Of a stretch of DNA of 64,000 nucleotides, positions 52,336-61,043 are shown piece after piece; positions within the stretch are counted from its first letter, which is position 1, and each line of letters opens with the position of its first letter. The stretch covers positions 80,194 through 144,193 of the forward strand of contig NZ_CADFGP010000021.1 in NCBI RefSeq assembly GCF_902833905.1, written 5' to 3'. This DNA is from Paraburkholderia tuberum STM678. GTDB lineage: Bacteria; Pseudomonadota; Gammaproteobacteria; Burkholderiales; Burkholderiaceae. The position numbers and the translations under genes are program-made. The notes beneath the pieces are model-generated. The model was not told the origin of the DNA. It saw only the letters and a list, made by a program, of their open reading frames with translations, and searched no databases.

Positions 52336-53288
52336 GCTGCCTCTTCCACAACGACGTTATGCTGCACGCCCAGATTGATCGAGCGATCGTGGCTGACGAT
52401 ATGCGCCTCCACGACGTCCCCCACCTTCAGGTACTGCGGCCTGTCCGCCTGCATCTTCAGGAAAAGACGCCATTTTTCCGCTTCAGGCAGCTGCGCCGCG
52501 GCGCGTTGCTTTTCGGGCGATGGAATGCTCAGTGCACAGCCAGATGGCGTGCCCGTCGCGAGCAGGTCACCGATGCGCAGATCATGCACGCCGGAAAGCT
52601 CCGTCAAGGTCTCTGCCGGCCCATAGACGAGACCCGCAGTCGTGTCGTTCTGGCGGACGGTTCCATTGACCGTCAGTGTCAGCACGAGCTCCTTCAACTT
52701 CGGAATATCATGTTTCTCAAGGAGGCAAAGGTAAGGGCCGACAGGGCCAAACGTGCGGTAGCTCTTGCCCTTGTAGAACTGCATCTGCGGAATCTGGATA
52801 TCACGCGCGGAGTAGTCGTTGACGATCACGGCGCCGGCAATGTACTCATGCAGGTTCTCGTCGGTGACCGTTTCGCGGGAGGTGACGTCGCGTTTGAGCA
52901 CAAGACCGAGTTCGATCTCGTAGTCGAGGAACTGCACCTCCCTGGGCTTCACGAGGGGCGAGTCGGCAGGAACGATGCAGCTCGTCGCCTTCGTGAAGAT
53001 CATGTTGAATTTCTTCACATCCGGGTCCATGCCCGAGTCGATCATATGCTGGCGATAATTCGCGCCCTGGCAGATGAACTGCTGGTTGGCGGTCACGGGC
53101 GACAACCATTGCACATCCGATTCGGGAATCGGAGAACCGTCCAGTACCGCCAGCCGTTCGACGGGATTGGCTTCAATAAACTCGGCGGTCGACTTGAATT
53201 CGCCATGAATCGGCGTGATGGCGCCATTGGCGACTACGCCCCACTGGGCGCGGCCATCATGAAGGTAATGCAGAACGTGAAGTGCCAT
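52332..53288 (-). CDS. Fumarylacetoacetate-hydrolase-family protein
   Basis: 318 residues. FAH core: FICQGANYRQHMIDSG, FTKATSCIVPADSPLVKP, LDYEIELGLVLKRDV (metal-binding D-x-E-x-E), IVNDYSARDIQ, LMTG-like GDLLATGTPSGCAL. Such enzymes hydrolyse C-C bonds of acylpyruvates or act as hydratase/decarboxylase after ring fission. Between an extradiol dioxygenase and an acyl-CoA synthetase, it is the expected ring-cleavage-product hydrolase. Cytoplasmic. Stop overlaps the next gene's start. Confidence 0.9.
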   Translation of the reverse strand: MALHVLHYLHDGRAQWGVVANGAITPIHGEFKSTAEFIEANPVERLAVLDGSPIPESDVQWLSPVTANQQFICQGANYRQHMIDSGMDPDVKKFNMIFTKATSCIVPADSPLVKPREVQFLDYEIELGLVLKRDVTSRETVTDENLHEYIAGAVIVNDYSARDIQIPQMQFYKGKSYRTFGPVGPYLCLLEKHDIPKLKELVLTLTVNGTVRQNDTTAGLVYGPAETLTELSGVHDLRIGDLLATGTPSGCALSIPSPEKQRAAAQLPEAEKWRLFLKMQADRPQYLKVGDVVEAHIVSHDRSINLGVQHNVVVEEAA

Positions 53289-53323
53289 TTATCGATCTCC
53301 GGATTCTATGAAAGTGGGGTGGT

Positions 53324-54394
53324 TCAGGCGAAAAGCTTCGCCAACGTGCGCAGCTTGCTCAACGTCAGGTCGGGGCTGCGGCGCAGGTTTCTGAAAAGTG
53401 CCACGACGCTCGCGGGTGTGAACCTGGGCTTCGTGAAGCTGCGTGGCATCGTCGGTCCCCATTGCGCCATCGCCTCGCGGCTCACGGCATGGACACCCGT
53501 CGGCGCGTCCGCCGTAAAGAGGTCGCCGTCGCAATAGTGCTCGTGCTTGTCGCCCCACGGATCCTGCCAGTAGTCGAACACCTGGCTGCCCAGGATATGT
53601 CGGCCGATCCCCCACGCGTGCGTCCAACCTTTGTCGCGCAGAATGCGCTGGCCCATGCCGACCGCGTCGGCGTCGACGACTTCGTACGCGCTATGGCTGT
53701 AGGTGGGCACGAAGCCTTGTGCAAGCGCGAGCGTATGGTGATCGGCTGGCTTGTCGCCGAGATCGAGCCGCATGAACGCGACGGCGGGCGAACCATCGGG
53801 AAGCACCTGCACATCGCTGGGGATGAAGCCGAAATGCCGCGTATACCACGCGCAGGTTTCCTGATAGTCAACGAGTTCGAGCACGACGTGTCCGAGCCGG
53901 ATAATTTCCGGCGCGCCTTCGGGCGGTCGCTGCGTGCCGTTGATCCGGACCGTCGCATCCACGGAGTTGAACGGCAAGGGTGGCCGATGAGACAACGTCG
54001 AAGCTGGCTGCTGGCCCCATATCGCGTCGACGCGAAAGCCTGAAGGATCGGTCAGCCGTACCGTATAGCCGCCGCCGGGCAGGGGCGAGCGTTCGACGTC
54101 CGAGGCGCCCGGCAGTTTTGCAAGTGCATCAAGCTCGGCCCTGTTGTCGACCTGTAGCCCAAAACCAACGAACCGGGATTTCGAGGCCTTCCGGACGACA
54201 TAGCAGAAGTGTGAAGCACCCGTTCCCCGCAGCAGCAGGAGCGCTTCACCGCGCGATACCGTTCGGAGCCCGAAGTCATTGAGAAATTGCTCGGCTTTCT
54301 CGAGATCCGGCCGGTCGAATATCAGATAGGCCAATGCCGACGCTTTCGTCGTAGGATCGGGGTGACGGGCTGGTTGTACAGTGGTCAGGTTCAT
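53324..54394 (-). CDS. Extradiol (VOC-family) dioxygenase, two-domain
   Basis: 356 residues with two vicinal-oxygen-chelate modules, the arrangement of 2,3-dihydroxybiphenyl and homoprotocatechuate dioxygenases. The iron triad in the second module is His in LGHVVLELVDY, His in HHTLALAQG and Glu in HEHYCDGDLF. The first module (AYLIFDRPDLEKAEQFLNDFG) is non-catalytic, as usual. It opens an aromatic ring next to vicinal hydroxyls. Upstream of the FAH-family gene by 35 bases. Substrate unknown, but the cluster implies a catechol-like or trihydroxylated intermediate. Confidence 0.88.
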   Translation of the reverse strand: MNLTTVQPARHPDPTTKASALAYLIFDRPDLEKAEQFLNDFGLRTVSRGEALLLLRGTGASHFCYVVRKASKSRFVGFGLQVDNRAELDALAKLPGASDVERSPLPGGGYTVRLTDPSGFRVDAIWGQQPASTLSHRPPLPFNSVDATVRINGTQRPPEGAPEIIRLGHVVLELVDYQETCAWYTRHFGFIPSDVQVLPDGSPAVAFMRLDLGDKPADHHTLALAQGFVPTYSHSAYEVVDADAVGMGQRILRDKGWTHAWGIGRHILGSQVFDYWQDPWGDKHEHYCDGDLFTADAPTGVHAVSREAMAQWGPTMPRSFTKPRFTPASVVALFRNLRRSPDLTLSKLRTLAKLFA

Positions 54395-54451
54395 GGCGAT
54401 AAGAAATCACACGGTGTGAATGGGGTTTCGAGATGGCATGCGGCTTCGCGA

Positions 54452-56119
54452 TCACTGCATGACCCAGCAGTGCTGACCGAGCAAGGAAAGACTCTCGCGC
54501 ACGAGCCGCGACGCATCGGTCGCCGGGCCATCGTGAACGACGGTCTTGTCGGGCCGCACCACGGCGGCCCAACCAACCGGTACGAGACGCGGAAGGAACA
54601 CACCGTCGAGGTCCTCCCAGCTGTCATGCCGAGCGAGATGCGGCCGCTCTCCACGGTGTGCGATCTGCACAGTGCTTCCGCCGGCACGCGCGAAGGCTGC
54701 TGCCTCAGAAGAATCAAGCGAGGCTCGGGCGTCTGTGCCAAATCCAATCAGCACCAGGCCCTGCCCGAACACCTCGTCGCTCGGACGCGCCTTGCCATCC
54801 GAACCACGTACCCGCCCCTGCCCAATGACTGCGCCGCGCACAAGCTTCGTCGGCGAGCGGCCTTTGACAAACACACCTCTTCTAGTTGTTTTTTTCGGCT
54901 GGATCTGCGATTCCTCGGGCTGCGCATGCAGCGGGAGCACCGGTGGCGAGAATTGCATTAGCCCATGAGCCCACGAGTCAATGCCGCCATTGCGCGGCGT
55001 GACGAGCTTTCTCATGAATCTTGCGAGCTTTGTTATCGCCTTCTCGTGGGGCCGCCTCTCCTCGTCGTAAGTGTCGAGAATGCGTGAATCCGCTCGCCCC
55101 TGCACCACCCATGCAAGCTTCCAGCACAGATTGGCGGCATCTCGCAGTCCCGCGGCCAACCCTCGGCCGACGGATGGAGGCCTAATGTGCGCGGCGTCGC
55201 CCGCGAAGAACACACGCCCCCGGCTGAATGCATTAAGGGTTCGCGTTCGGAAGCGATACACCGCCTTGCGCTCGATCATCGTGTCTTCCGGGTTGCCCGA
55301 TGGAGCGGCAATCTCGCGTATGCGGACCTCGGCTTTCATGTTCTCGCGGCGCTCGTCCGGCCGCAGCATGAACTTCCAGCGCTCACGCCCGCTGCGCGCG
55401 ACCATGCACCGGTTTGGCCGACGGTGATCGGAGATGAACTCGATATCTTCGGCTGGGCGCGAAAGATGCCGCGCAGCGGCAACGAGCCATTCCTCGGCAA
55501 ATGTCTTACCCCAGAAGTGCGGCCCCATAGTCTGCCGAACCAGTGAATACGGCCCGTCTGCACCGACCACGTAGCGCGCCCGGACGATGTGAGAGCGGCC
55601 GCGATCAAGCTCCAGCGACGCGAGCACATGGTCGCCTTCTTCCGTGAAGCTCCCCAGTTCGACACCTGGCGCGATATGCACACAGTCGTATTTCTCGAGC
55701 CGGGCCCGCAGGCACCGCTCGAGTTCGTGCTGGTACAACGTGACGGGCTTGGGATAGCCATCCAGGCGGCTCGCCGAACTGATTTGGCCGACCTGCCCCA
55801 GCATGGGCGTTCTCATCCGCACATATGGAATGGTGCTGGTCTCGAGATCGTGCTCCCCAATGCCCGCAAGCTGAAGGATGCGCAGCGCGTCGTTATCCAG
55901 CTCGATTGCCTGGCGCGCGATGGAAACCTCGGTTGACCTGTCGACAATCAATACATGCACGCCGTAGCGCGCCAGTAGATTGGCAATCGTTGCACCGACG
56001 GGTCCGCAACCCACCAGTAAGACGTCAACCACCGACGGTAATGCGCCAATCGGCGGACGAACCTGTTCATGCCGGCTCGACGGCGCGGCGCCGTCCTTTG
56101 CTGCTGTCTCCACAGTCAC
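54452..56119 (-). CDS. FAD-dependent aromatic monooxygenase (PHBH/MhpA-like)
   Basis: 555 residues. FAD-binding GxGxxG in LLVGCGPVGATIANLLARYG, the second dinucleotide motif with GD in RVFFAGDAAHIRPPSVGRG, and a C-terminal thioredoxin-like extension ending LSLLGQHCWVMQ, as in phenol and 3-hydroxyphenylpropionate hydroxylases. Adds one oxygen to a phenolic ring using NAD(P)H. Translation starts at GTG 56119 (a GTG six bases later is possible). It heads the operon behind a regulated promoter (56179-56207). Supplies the vicinal diol for the adjoining extradiol dioxygenase. Confidence 0.9.
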   Translation of the reverse strand: MTVETAAKDGAAPSSRHEQVRPPIGALPSVVDVLLVGCGPVGATIANLLARYGVHVLIVDRSTEVSIARQAIELDNDALRILQLAGIGEHDLETSTIPYVRMRTPMLGQVGQISSASRLDGYPKPVTLYQHELERCLRARLEKYDCVHIAPGVELGSFTEEGDHVLASLELDRGRSHIVRARYVVGADGPYSLVRQTMGPHFWGKTFAEEWLVAAARHLSRPAEDIEFISDHRRPNRCMVARSGRERWKFMLRPDERRENMKAEVRIREIAAPSGNPEDTMIERKAVYRFRTRTLNAFSRGRVFFAGDAAHIRPPSVGRGLAAGLRDAANLCWKLAWVVQGRADSRILDTYDEERRPHEKAITKLARFMRKLVTPRNGGIDSWAHGLMQFSPPVLPLHAQPEESQIQPKKTTRRGVFVKGRSPTKLVRGAVIGQGRVRGSDGKARPSDEVFGQGLVLIGFGTDARASLDSSEAAAFARAGGSTVQIAHRGERPHLARHDSWEDLDGVFLPRLVPVGWAAVVRPDKTVVHDGPATDASRLVRESLSLLGQHCWVMQ

Positions 56120-56172
56120 TCCAGATGTTGTCTGTTGTACTTGTATGTAAGGCCGGCCTTCGGGTCGCCTTT

Positions 56173-56190
56173 AATGACATTAAAGTCATT
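56173..56190. promoter_or_regulatory. Palindromic operator AATGAC-N6-GTCATT
   Basis: Perfect 6-bp arms, 6-base spacer, in the divergent region of the monooxygenase and tetR genes. It completely covers the -10 of the minus-strand promoter and ends 11 bases before the plus-strand -35. A related 18-mer occurs at 44835-44852. Confidence 0.65.
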
Positions 56191-56207
56191 CGTGAGCGTT
56201 TTGTCAA
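56179..56207 (-). promoter_or_regulatory. Sigma70 promoter of the catabolic operon
   Basis: TTGACA (complement of 56202-56207), 17-base spacer, TTTAAT (complement of 56179-56184). Leader of about 55 bases to the monooxygenase start. The operator palindrome overlies the -10. Confidence 0.7.
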
Positions 56208-56229
56208 CCTAGACATTACGATCTATACT
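56201..56229 (+). promoter_or_regulatory. Sigma70 promoter of the divergent tetR gene
   Basis: TTGTCA (56201-56206), 17-base spacer, TATACT (56224-56229); start codon at 56257. Its -35 overlaps the -35 of the opposing promoter, so the two compete and share the operator. Confidence 0.65.
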
Positions 56230-56256
56230 TAGGCATAACCAAAGCTTGGATCCATC

Positions 56257-57000
56257 ATGCCGAACACTACAAAGCGTCCTACCCGTGCGGCGCCAATCGC
56301 CCCGGTTGCCATTCCCGAACAACGCGAGCCGCGCGGTGCGCGTCGCAAGCGCGAGACGCGTGCCCGTCTGCTCGACGCCGCCCTCAGGCTGATGGCCGAA
56401 AAAGGCATGGAGGGCGTGGCGATCAATGAAATCACCGAAGCCGCTGATGTCGGCTTTGGCTCGTTCTACAACCACTTTGAATCGAAGGAGGCGATTTACG
56501 CGACGCTTGTCGACGAGGTGTTCGAGGATTTCGCTAACATGATGGATCGCCTCGCCGCTGGCCTTTCCGACCCGGCCGAGGTGATCGCTGTCGCCGTGCG
56601 TCATACGGTCCTGCGTGCGCAGCAAGACCCCGTGTGGGGACGTTTCCTGGTACGTGAAGGGTTTATTCCGACGCATGCGATGAGCCGCGGACTGGGCCAG
56701 CGGCTGCTGCGCGACATTGTGAATGGCATTGCCGCGAAGCGCTTTGTGGTCGCCGACCCGTTCATCGGATTTCTTGCGGTAGCCGGTACGGTCCTCTGTG
56801 CAATCGCCGCCGAGCTGAACTTCGTCGCACCGGGCGCGCCCGCGGCAAGCGTACTCAAGGAGCTTGGCTTTAGCGGGGAGAACTTCCCTGAGCGTACTGC
56901 AGCAATGCTGCTGCAGACACTCGGACTCAAGCGCGCGGAGGCGGAGAAGATTGCAGCGCGTCCGCTGCCGGTCGTGGAGGAGACTGTCGACGCCGATTGA
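56257..57000 (+). CDS. TetR-family regulator divergent from the catabolic operon
   Basis: 247 residues, with a ~30-residue basic/Pro head before the helix-turn-helix: RARLLDAALRLMAEKGMEGVAINEITEAADVGFGSFYNHFESK (segments RARLLDAALRLMAEKG and GFGSFYNHFESKEA). A hydrophobic ligand domain follows. Transcribed divergently from the monooxygenase operon with a shared operator, the standard layout of a local repressor relieved by a pathway intermediate. Distinct in sequence from the TetR at 44056. Confidence 0.9.
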   Translation: MPNTTKRPTRAAPIAPVAIPEQREPRGARRKRETRARLLDAALRLMAEKGMEGVAINEITEAADVGFGSFYNHFESKEAIYATLVDEVFEDFANMMDRLAAGLSDPAEVIAVAVRHTVLRAQQDPVWGRFLVREGFIPTHAMSRGLGQRLLRDIVNGIAAKRFVVADPFIGFLAVAGTVLCAIAAELNFVAPGAPAASVLKELGFSGENFPERTAAMLLQTLGLKRAEAEKIAARPLPVVEETVDAD

Positions 57001-57171
57001 ATCAAGAGGTCCGGCGCCATCGGTCTGATCGGCCTGAAGTCAGCCGGGTGCGGCCCGGCGGAGAAGCCCGCTCGGGCCGCTAGCGATTAAACTCAATCAC
57101 CTGCTAAAGCCTCGACGCTAGCAATCAGCTCGCGCTCCTTGTCGGCGTGAGGCACCAATTCCTGTATCGGT

Positions 57172-57861
57172 TCAGCCTGCTAGAGCCGGGCATAACAACG
57201 CCGAACTTCTCGTACTCGCAGGGATGCGCGCCGGTGCAACGGCGGACTCGAACGGCGCCGCCGAAAATTCCCGGACGACTTCGCCAATTTGAGTGCCTAT
57301 CCTTCTCACTGCGACTCGATGGCCGTTGACGAGTGCATCGTAGCCGGCCGATACGGGCTGGCTGACTATGCTGCGGCACGTCAATGTTCGTGAGTCGTTC
57401 GACTTGCGTACACTCCAGGTGACGTCAAGCAGCGCGTGTGAGCCCGGCCACGATTCAAAACGCTGCACGTCGACGGAGACCTGATACGTGCGAGCGTCCT
57501 CGGCGTGACCAGACTGGTCCGTGTCGGGGCCGCCCGCCTGTCGAGTCGCGGCCGCGAGCAGCGCATTGCGGATCTCGTCTGCAAGCGGCGATGCCCAGCG
57601 CTCGTTTTCCAGAATCCTGACGCGCGCCGCATCGACGTGTACGACGAATTGGCTCCTTGCGACTGAAACCGGCACCTTCACTGGGCGCATGTCGATCCGG
57701 AAGGCCGGACTGACCGTAACGTTTGCACGCGTCGGTTCGCTGTCAGTGCCGAGGGTATAGAAGCGGGCCGGCGGGGAAGCACAGGCGCTCAGCGCGGCCA
57801 GACCCATGACGGTCGCAATACGGGCGATCGCGCGCCGCGCGCGGGATTGGATCAGTTTCAC
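57172..57861 (-). CDS. pqiC: PqiC-type ABC transport auxiliary lipoprotein
   Basis: 229 residues. Lipobox LSAC near Cys27 after MGLAALSACASPP-type signal. DUF330/PqiC motif FYTLGTDSEP followed by PVKVPVSVARSQFVV and RWASPLADEIRNALL. Outer-membrane lipoprotein partner of the PqiB tube in lipid transport. The C-terminal ~30 residues after REFSAAPF are low-complexity. Starts inside the end of pqiB (4-base overlap), completing a pqiA-pqiB-pqiC operon. Confidence 0.88.
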   Translation of the reverse strand: MKLIQSRARRAIARIATVMGLAALSACASPPARFYTLGTDSEPTRANVTVSPAFRIDMRPVKVPVSVARSQFVVHVDAARVRILENERWASPLADEIRNALLAAATRQAGGPDTDQSGHAEDARTYQVSVDVQRFESWPGSHALLDVTWSVRKSNDSRTLTCRSIVSQPVSAGYDALVNGHRVAVRRIGTQIGEVVREFSAAPFESAVAPARIPASTRSSALLCPALAG

Positions 57862-59453
57862 CGTTGGTCTCCTTTCTTGCCGAACAGGAGCGCCTGGGGA
57901 TGACGTTCCAGATAATCGGCGAGCGCATTGAGGGATTGCAGGGTGCGTGTCATTTCCTGCATCGCATCCTGGATGTCCGACTGCAGGGGCGCGGTCTGCC
58001 GGAGCGTCGTTTCGGCGGTACTGAAGGTTTTCTGCGCGGCCGCCAGTGTGTCGCGGGCTTGCGGAACGATCTCTGTGTCCATGTGCCCGAACAGCTTGTT
58101 GGCGTTTTCAAGTGCGCCGTTAAGATTGGCTCCGATCTTGTCGAACGGCACCTGATTCAGCTTCCTCGCAATATCGGCAATCTGCACCTGAAGTTCGTCG
58201 AGGGTGTTAGGCACAGTCGGCAGTTCAATAGGATTGCGATGAACATCGACGCTCGCCCGAGGCGCTTTCGGAAACATGTCGAGCGCCACGAATAGCTGGC
58301 CTGTCAGCAGGTTGCCGGTTCGCAACTGACCGCGCATTCCCTCCATGACGAGGTTTTCCAGCAACTCATGACCACCCTGCGAGTTCGGAGCCGGTAGCGC
58401 TTCGTTGGAGCGCCGGCTGAGCCGGTCGGGATACAGCGCCATCGATACCTTCATGCTGAAACTCTTCTCCTTTTCGTTATATTCGATACCGATGTCCGTC
58501 ACCTGCCCCAGCGCGATGCCTCGAAGGTCGACGGGAGCGCCGACAGACAGGCCGCGCAGCGACTGGTTGAACCGCATCACGACATTGAGCGGCGCGCCGT
58601 CGGGCTCGCGCATCGCGTCCGACTCGTCCGATGCGAGTCGGAACGCCGCCTTGTCAGCGGCCGGTTGTCCGGCGTCCTGACCCGGCGGCGACTGGAACGC
58701 CAGGCCTCCGACGACCACCGTCGCCAGAGATTGTGTATTGAGCTTCAATCCATTCGAATCGAGACGGAGGTCAACACCGCTTGCGTGCCACCACCGTGTA
58801 TTGGTGCCGACATACTGGTCAAACGGCGCATTGACGAAAACATTGACGATCACGCCGGTGCCATGCGGATCCAGCGAGAAGCCGACCACCTGGCCCACCT
58901 GGATGCGACGGTAGAAGATCGGCGCGCCGATATCGACGGAGCCCAGGGAGTCGCCCCTCAGCGTATATTGATGCCCCGGCTGCCCGGACGTGACGATCGG
59001 CGGACTTTCGAGGCCGACAAATGCGGTTTGCCTTTCCGAAGACTGCCCGACGTCGACACCGATATACGCGCCGGAGAGCAGCGTACCGAGGCCCGAGATG
59101 CCGTTAGCGCCCACGCGCGGGCGAACCACCCAGAAGCGCGTGCCGCGGCTTGCGAATTTTTCTGCCTGTTTGGTCAGCTCGATCGTGACGATGACGTGCT
59201 GCAGGTCCTTTGACAGCGCGACCGCCTGTACGGAACCGATCTCCACGTCCTTGTATTTGACCTTCGTTTTGCCCGCCTCCATACCCTCAGCGTTGCTGAA
59301 CGTGACCGTCACTGTCGGTCCCTTGTCGGTGACGGATTTGACTACCAGCGCCACACCGATCAGCGCACAGATGAGCGGCACTAACCAGATGAGGGAGGGA
59401 ATCCAGCGTTTCCGCGGCTTGATGTCAGGTCTGGGTGGCGTTGGAAGATGCAT
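57858..59453 (-). CDS. pqiB: PqiB-type MCE/MlaD-domain protein
   Basis: 531 residues from ATG 59453 (a TTG at 59474 is possible). One N-terminal membrane helix (RWIPSLIWLVPLICALIGVALVV) then three MCE repeats: GPTVTVTFSNAEGMEAGKTKVKYKDVEIG, LRGDSLGSVDIGAPIFYRRIQVG and NQSLRGLSVGAPVDLRGIALG (each given partly). A long C-terminal coiled-coil tail follows (DELQVQIADIARKLNQ, then ALENANKLFGHMD). It forms a hexameric tube across the periplasm for lipids. Overlaps pqiC. Confidence 0.9.
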   Translation of the reverse strand: MHLPTPPRPDIKPRKRWIPSLIWLVPLICALIGVALVVKSVTDKGPTVTVTFSNAEGMEAGKTKVKYKDVEIGSVQAVALSKDLQHVIVTIELTKQAEKFASRGTRFWVVRPRVGANGISGLGTLLSGAYIGVDVGQSSERQTAFVGLESPPIVTSGQPGHQYTLRGDSLGSVDIGAPIFYRRIQVGQVVGFSLDPHGTGVIVNVFVNAPFDQYVGTNTRWWHASGVDLRLDSNGLKLNTQSLATVVVGGLAFQSPPGQDAGQPAADKAAFRLASDESDAMREPDGAPLNVVMRFNQSLRGLSVGAPVDLRGIALGQVTDIGIEYNEKEKSFSMKVSMALYPDRLSRRSNEALPAPNSQGGHELLENLVMEGMRGQLRTGNLLTGQLFVALDMFPKAPRASVDVHRNPIELPTVPNTLDELQVQIADIARKLNQVPFDKIGANLNGALENANKLFGHMDTEIVPQARDTLAAAQKTFSTAETTLRQTAPLQSDIQDAMQEMTRTLQSLNALADYLERHPQALLFGKKGDQR

Positions 59454-59520
59454 CGCTCGGAGAGTAGTTCGCAAATATGAGGTTATTTAGGAGTGCGGAC
59501 GCCGCTAGCACGGTATTCGT

Positions 59521-60861
59521 TCATCGCCGTGAACCACGCGCTGGCCCGCAGCGGACGTTGTCCCAGATCAGCCGCGGATCGAATTGATGCGACGCGAGCA
59601 TGGTGAGAATCACCACCGCACCGAAAGCCAGCGCGCCCGGACCGGCAGTGACAACCGCAAACGAACCGAAATGCACCAGCGCGACCGTCAGGGCGACAAC
59701 GAAGATATCGAGCATCGACCACCGGCCCACGCACTCGACGAGCCGATGCAGCCTCGCGCGTTCGAGCGGCTGCCAGTCCGGACTGCGACGGGCCGCTACG
59801 ATTTGCAGCGTGAGAATGGCGAGTTTGAGCATCGGCACCACGACGCTGGCTACGAACACGACGACGGCGAGTGGCCAGTCGCCTGAAGTCCAGAAGTACG
59901 CCACGCCGCCGAGGATCGTGTCGTCCTCCGAGTGGCCGAGGGATGACGCGTGCATGATCGGCAACAGATTCGCGGGTATGTAGGCGAGCGCGGCGGCAAG
60001 AACCAGACTCGACGTGCGCGTCACGCTATCGGGATGGCGCGTGTGCAGCACCGATTCGCACCGCGAGCAGCGCTGCTCTGACGACGCCGCGATGTGCTTC
60101 TGCACCAGTCCACAGGTATGACAGGCTATGAGTCCAGCGCTGCGCGCCGTCATATGCGCCGCCGGCGCGGGCTTCAGGCCGAAGAACGTCGGGGCTCGCG
60201 GGGCGCACCTGCGCTTCACTCTGGTCCAGCGGATCTCAGCGGGTTGTCGAAACTTTATTTCGTCCCGCGTCGACCAGAGCACGCGCGGGTCGAAAGTGGC
60301 GAGAAACGCCAACATCAACGTGAGTGCACCGAATGCAAACAGTCCTGGCCCAGGGATCACCTGCGCCATGCTGACCATTTTCACGATCGTGATGACCACG
60401 CCGAGCATGAACACTTCGATCATGCCCCATGGACGGATGAGCTGCACGACGCGAAGCATTCGATTGAAATGACGTACTACCTTGCCAAGGCGCAGCGGAA
60501 CGAGCACATAGAGAAGGGCGAGGAGTTCGATCAGCGGAAACAGGATCGCCGAGCAAAAGACCATCGTTGCGACGATGCGCATGTGCCCCGTCCACAACGA
60601 GCGCACCGCGCCGAATAGCGTCGCCTCCGACGTCATACCGTTGGTCTGCAGTTGTATGACCGGGAAAGCCTGCGCAATACAGAATGTGATCAAAGCTGCA
60701 ACGGTGAGCGCACCAATCCGGTCGAGCGGCACGCTCGCTCCCTGCGTTCCTTCCAGGCCCGCACGGCAGCGCGAGCAGCTCGCAGTCTGCCCGCCCCGCA
60801 GCAGAGGCTTGCGAAACAGCAGATCGCACTCGTGACAGGCGATCAGTTTCTTATAGTCCAT
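59521..60861 (-). CDS. pqiA: PqiA-type inner-membrane protein
   Basis: 446 residues. Two repeats, each beginning with a zinc ribbon (CHECDLLF...SCSRC near 9-33; CHTCGLVQ...RCSRC near 250) followed by four membrane helices. Helix motifs include IALTVAAL-type GALTVAALITFCIAQAFPVI and NLLPIMHASSLG. Inner-membrane component working with PqiB and PqiC. 67-base gap to pqiB. Paraquat/SoxRS inducibility is known in E. coli; no such site was identified here. Confidence 0.92.
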   Translation of the reverse strand: MDYKKLIACHECDLLFRKPLLRGGQTASCSRCRAGLEGTQGASVPLDRIGALTVAALITFCIAQAFPVIQLQTNGMTSEATLFGAVRSLWTGHMRIVATMVFCSAILFPLIELLALLYVLVPLRLGKVVRHFNRMLRVVQLIRPWGMIEVFMLGVVITIVKMVSMAQVIPGPGLFAFGALTLMLAFLATFDPRVLWSTRDEIKFRQPAEIRWTRVKRRCAPRAPTFFGLKPAPAAHMTARSAGLIACHTCGLVQKHIAASSEQRCSRCESVLHTRHPDSVTRTSSLVLAAALAYIPANLLPIMHASSLGHSEDDTILGGVAYFWTSGDWPLAVVVFVASVVVPMLKLAILTLQIVAARRSPDWQPLERARLHRLVECVGRWSMLDIFVVALTVALVHFGSFAVVTAGPGALAFGAVVILTMLASHQFDPRLIWDNVRCGPARGSRR

Positions 60862-61043
60862 ACAGGGAACTGGACAACCTGAGGTTCTGGCGCGTTCGAT
60901 GCACGTGAAGTCCGGCTTGACCTTCCCGTGCGTGGGCGCATTCTGATTTCGGATAGAAAACGACTGCTCCGATACCCGCCGGTACAGTCGAGGAAGAGCG
61001 GCCTGATCGGCAGGTCGCTCTTCCCGTCTTCATCGACACGCGA

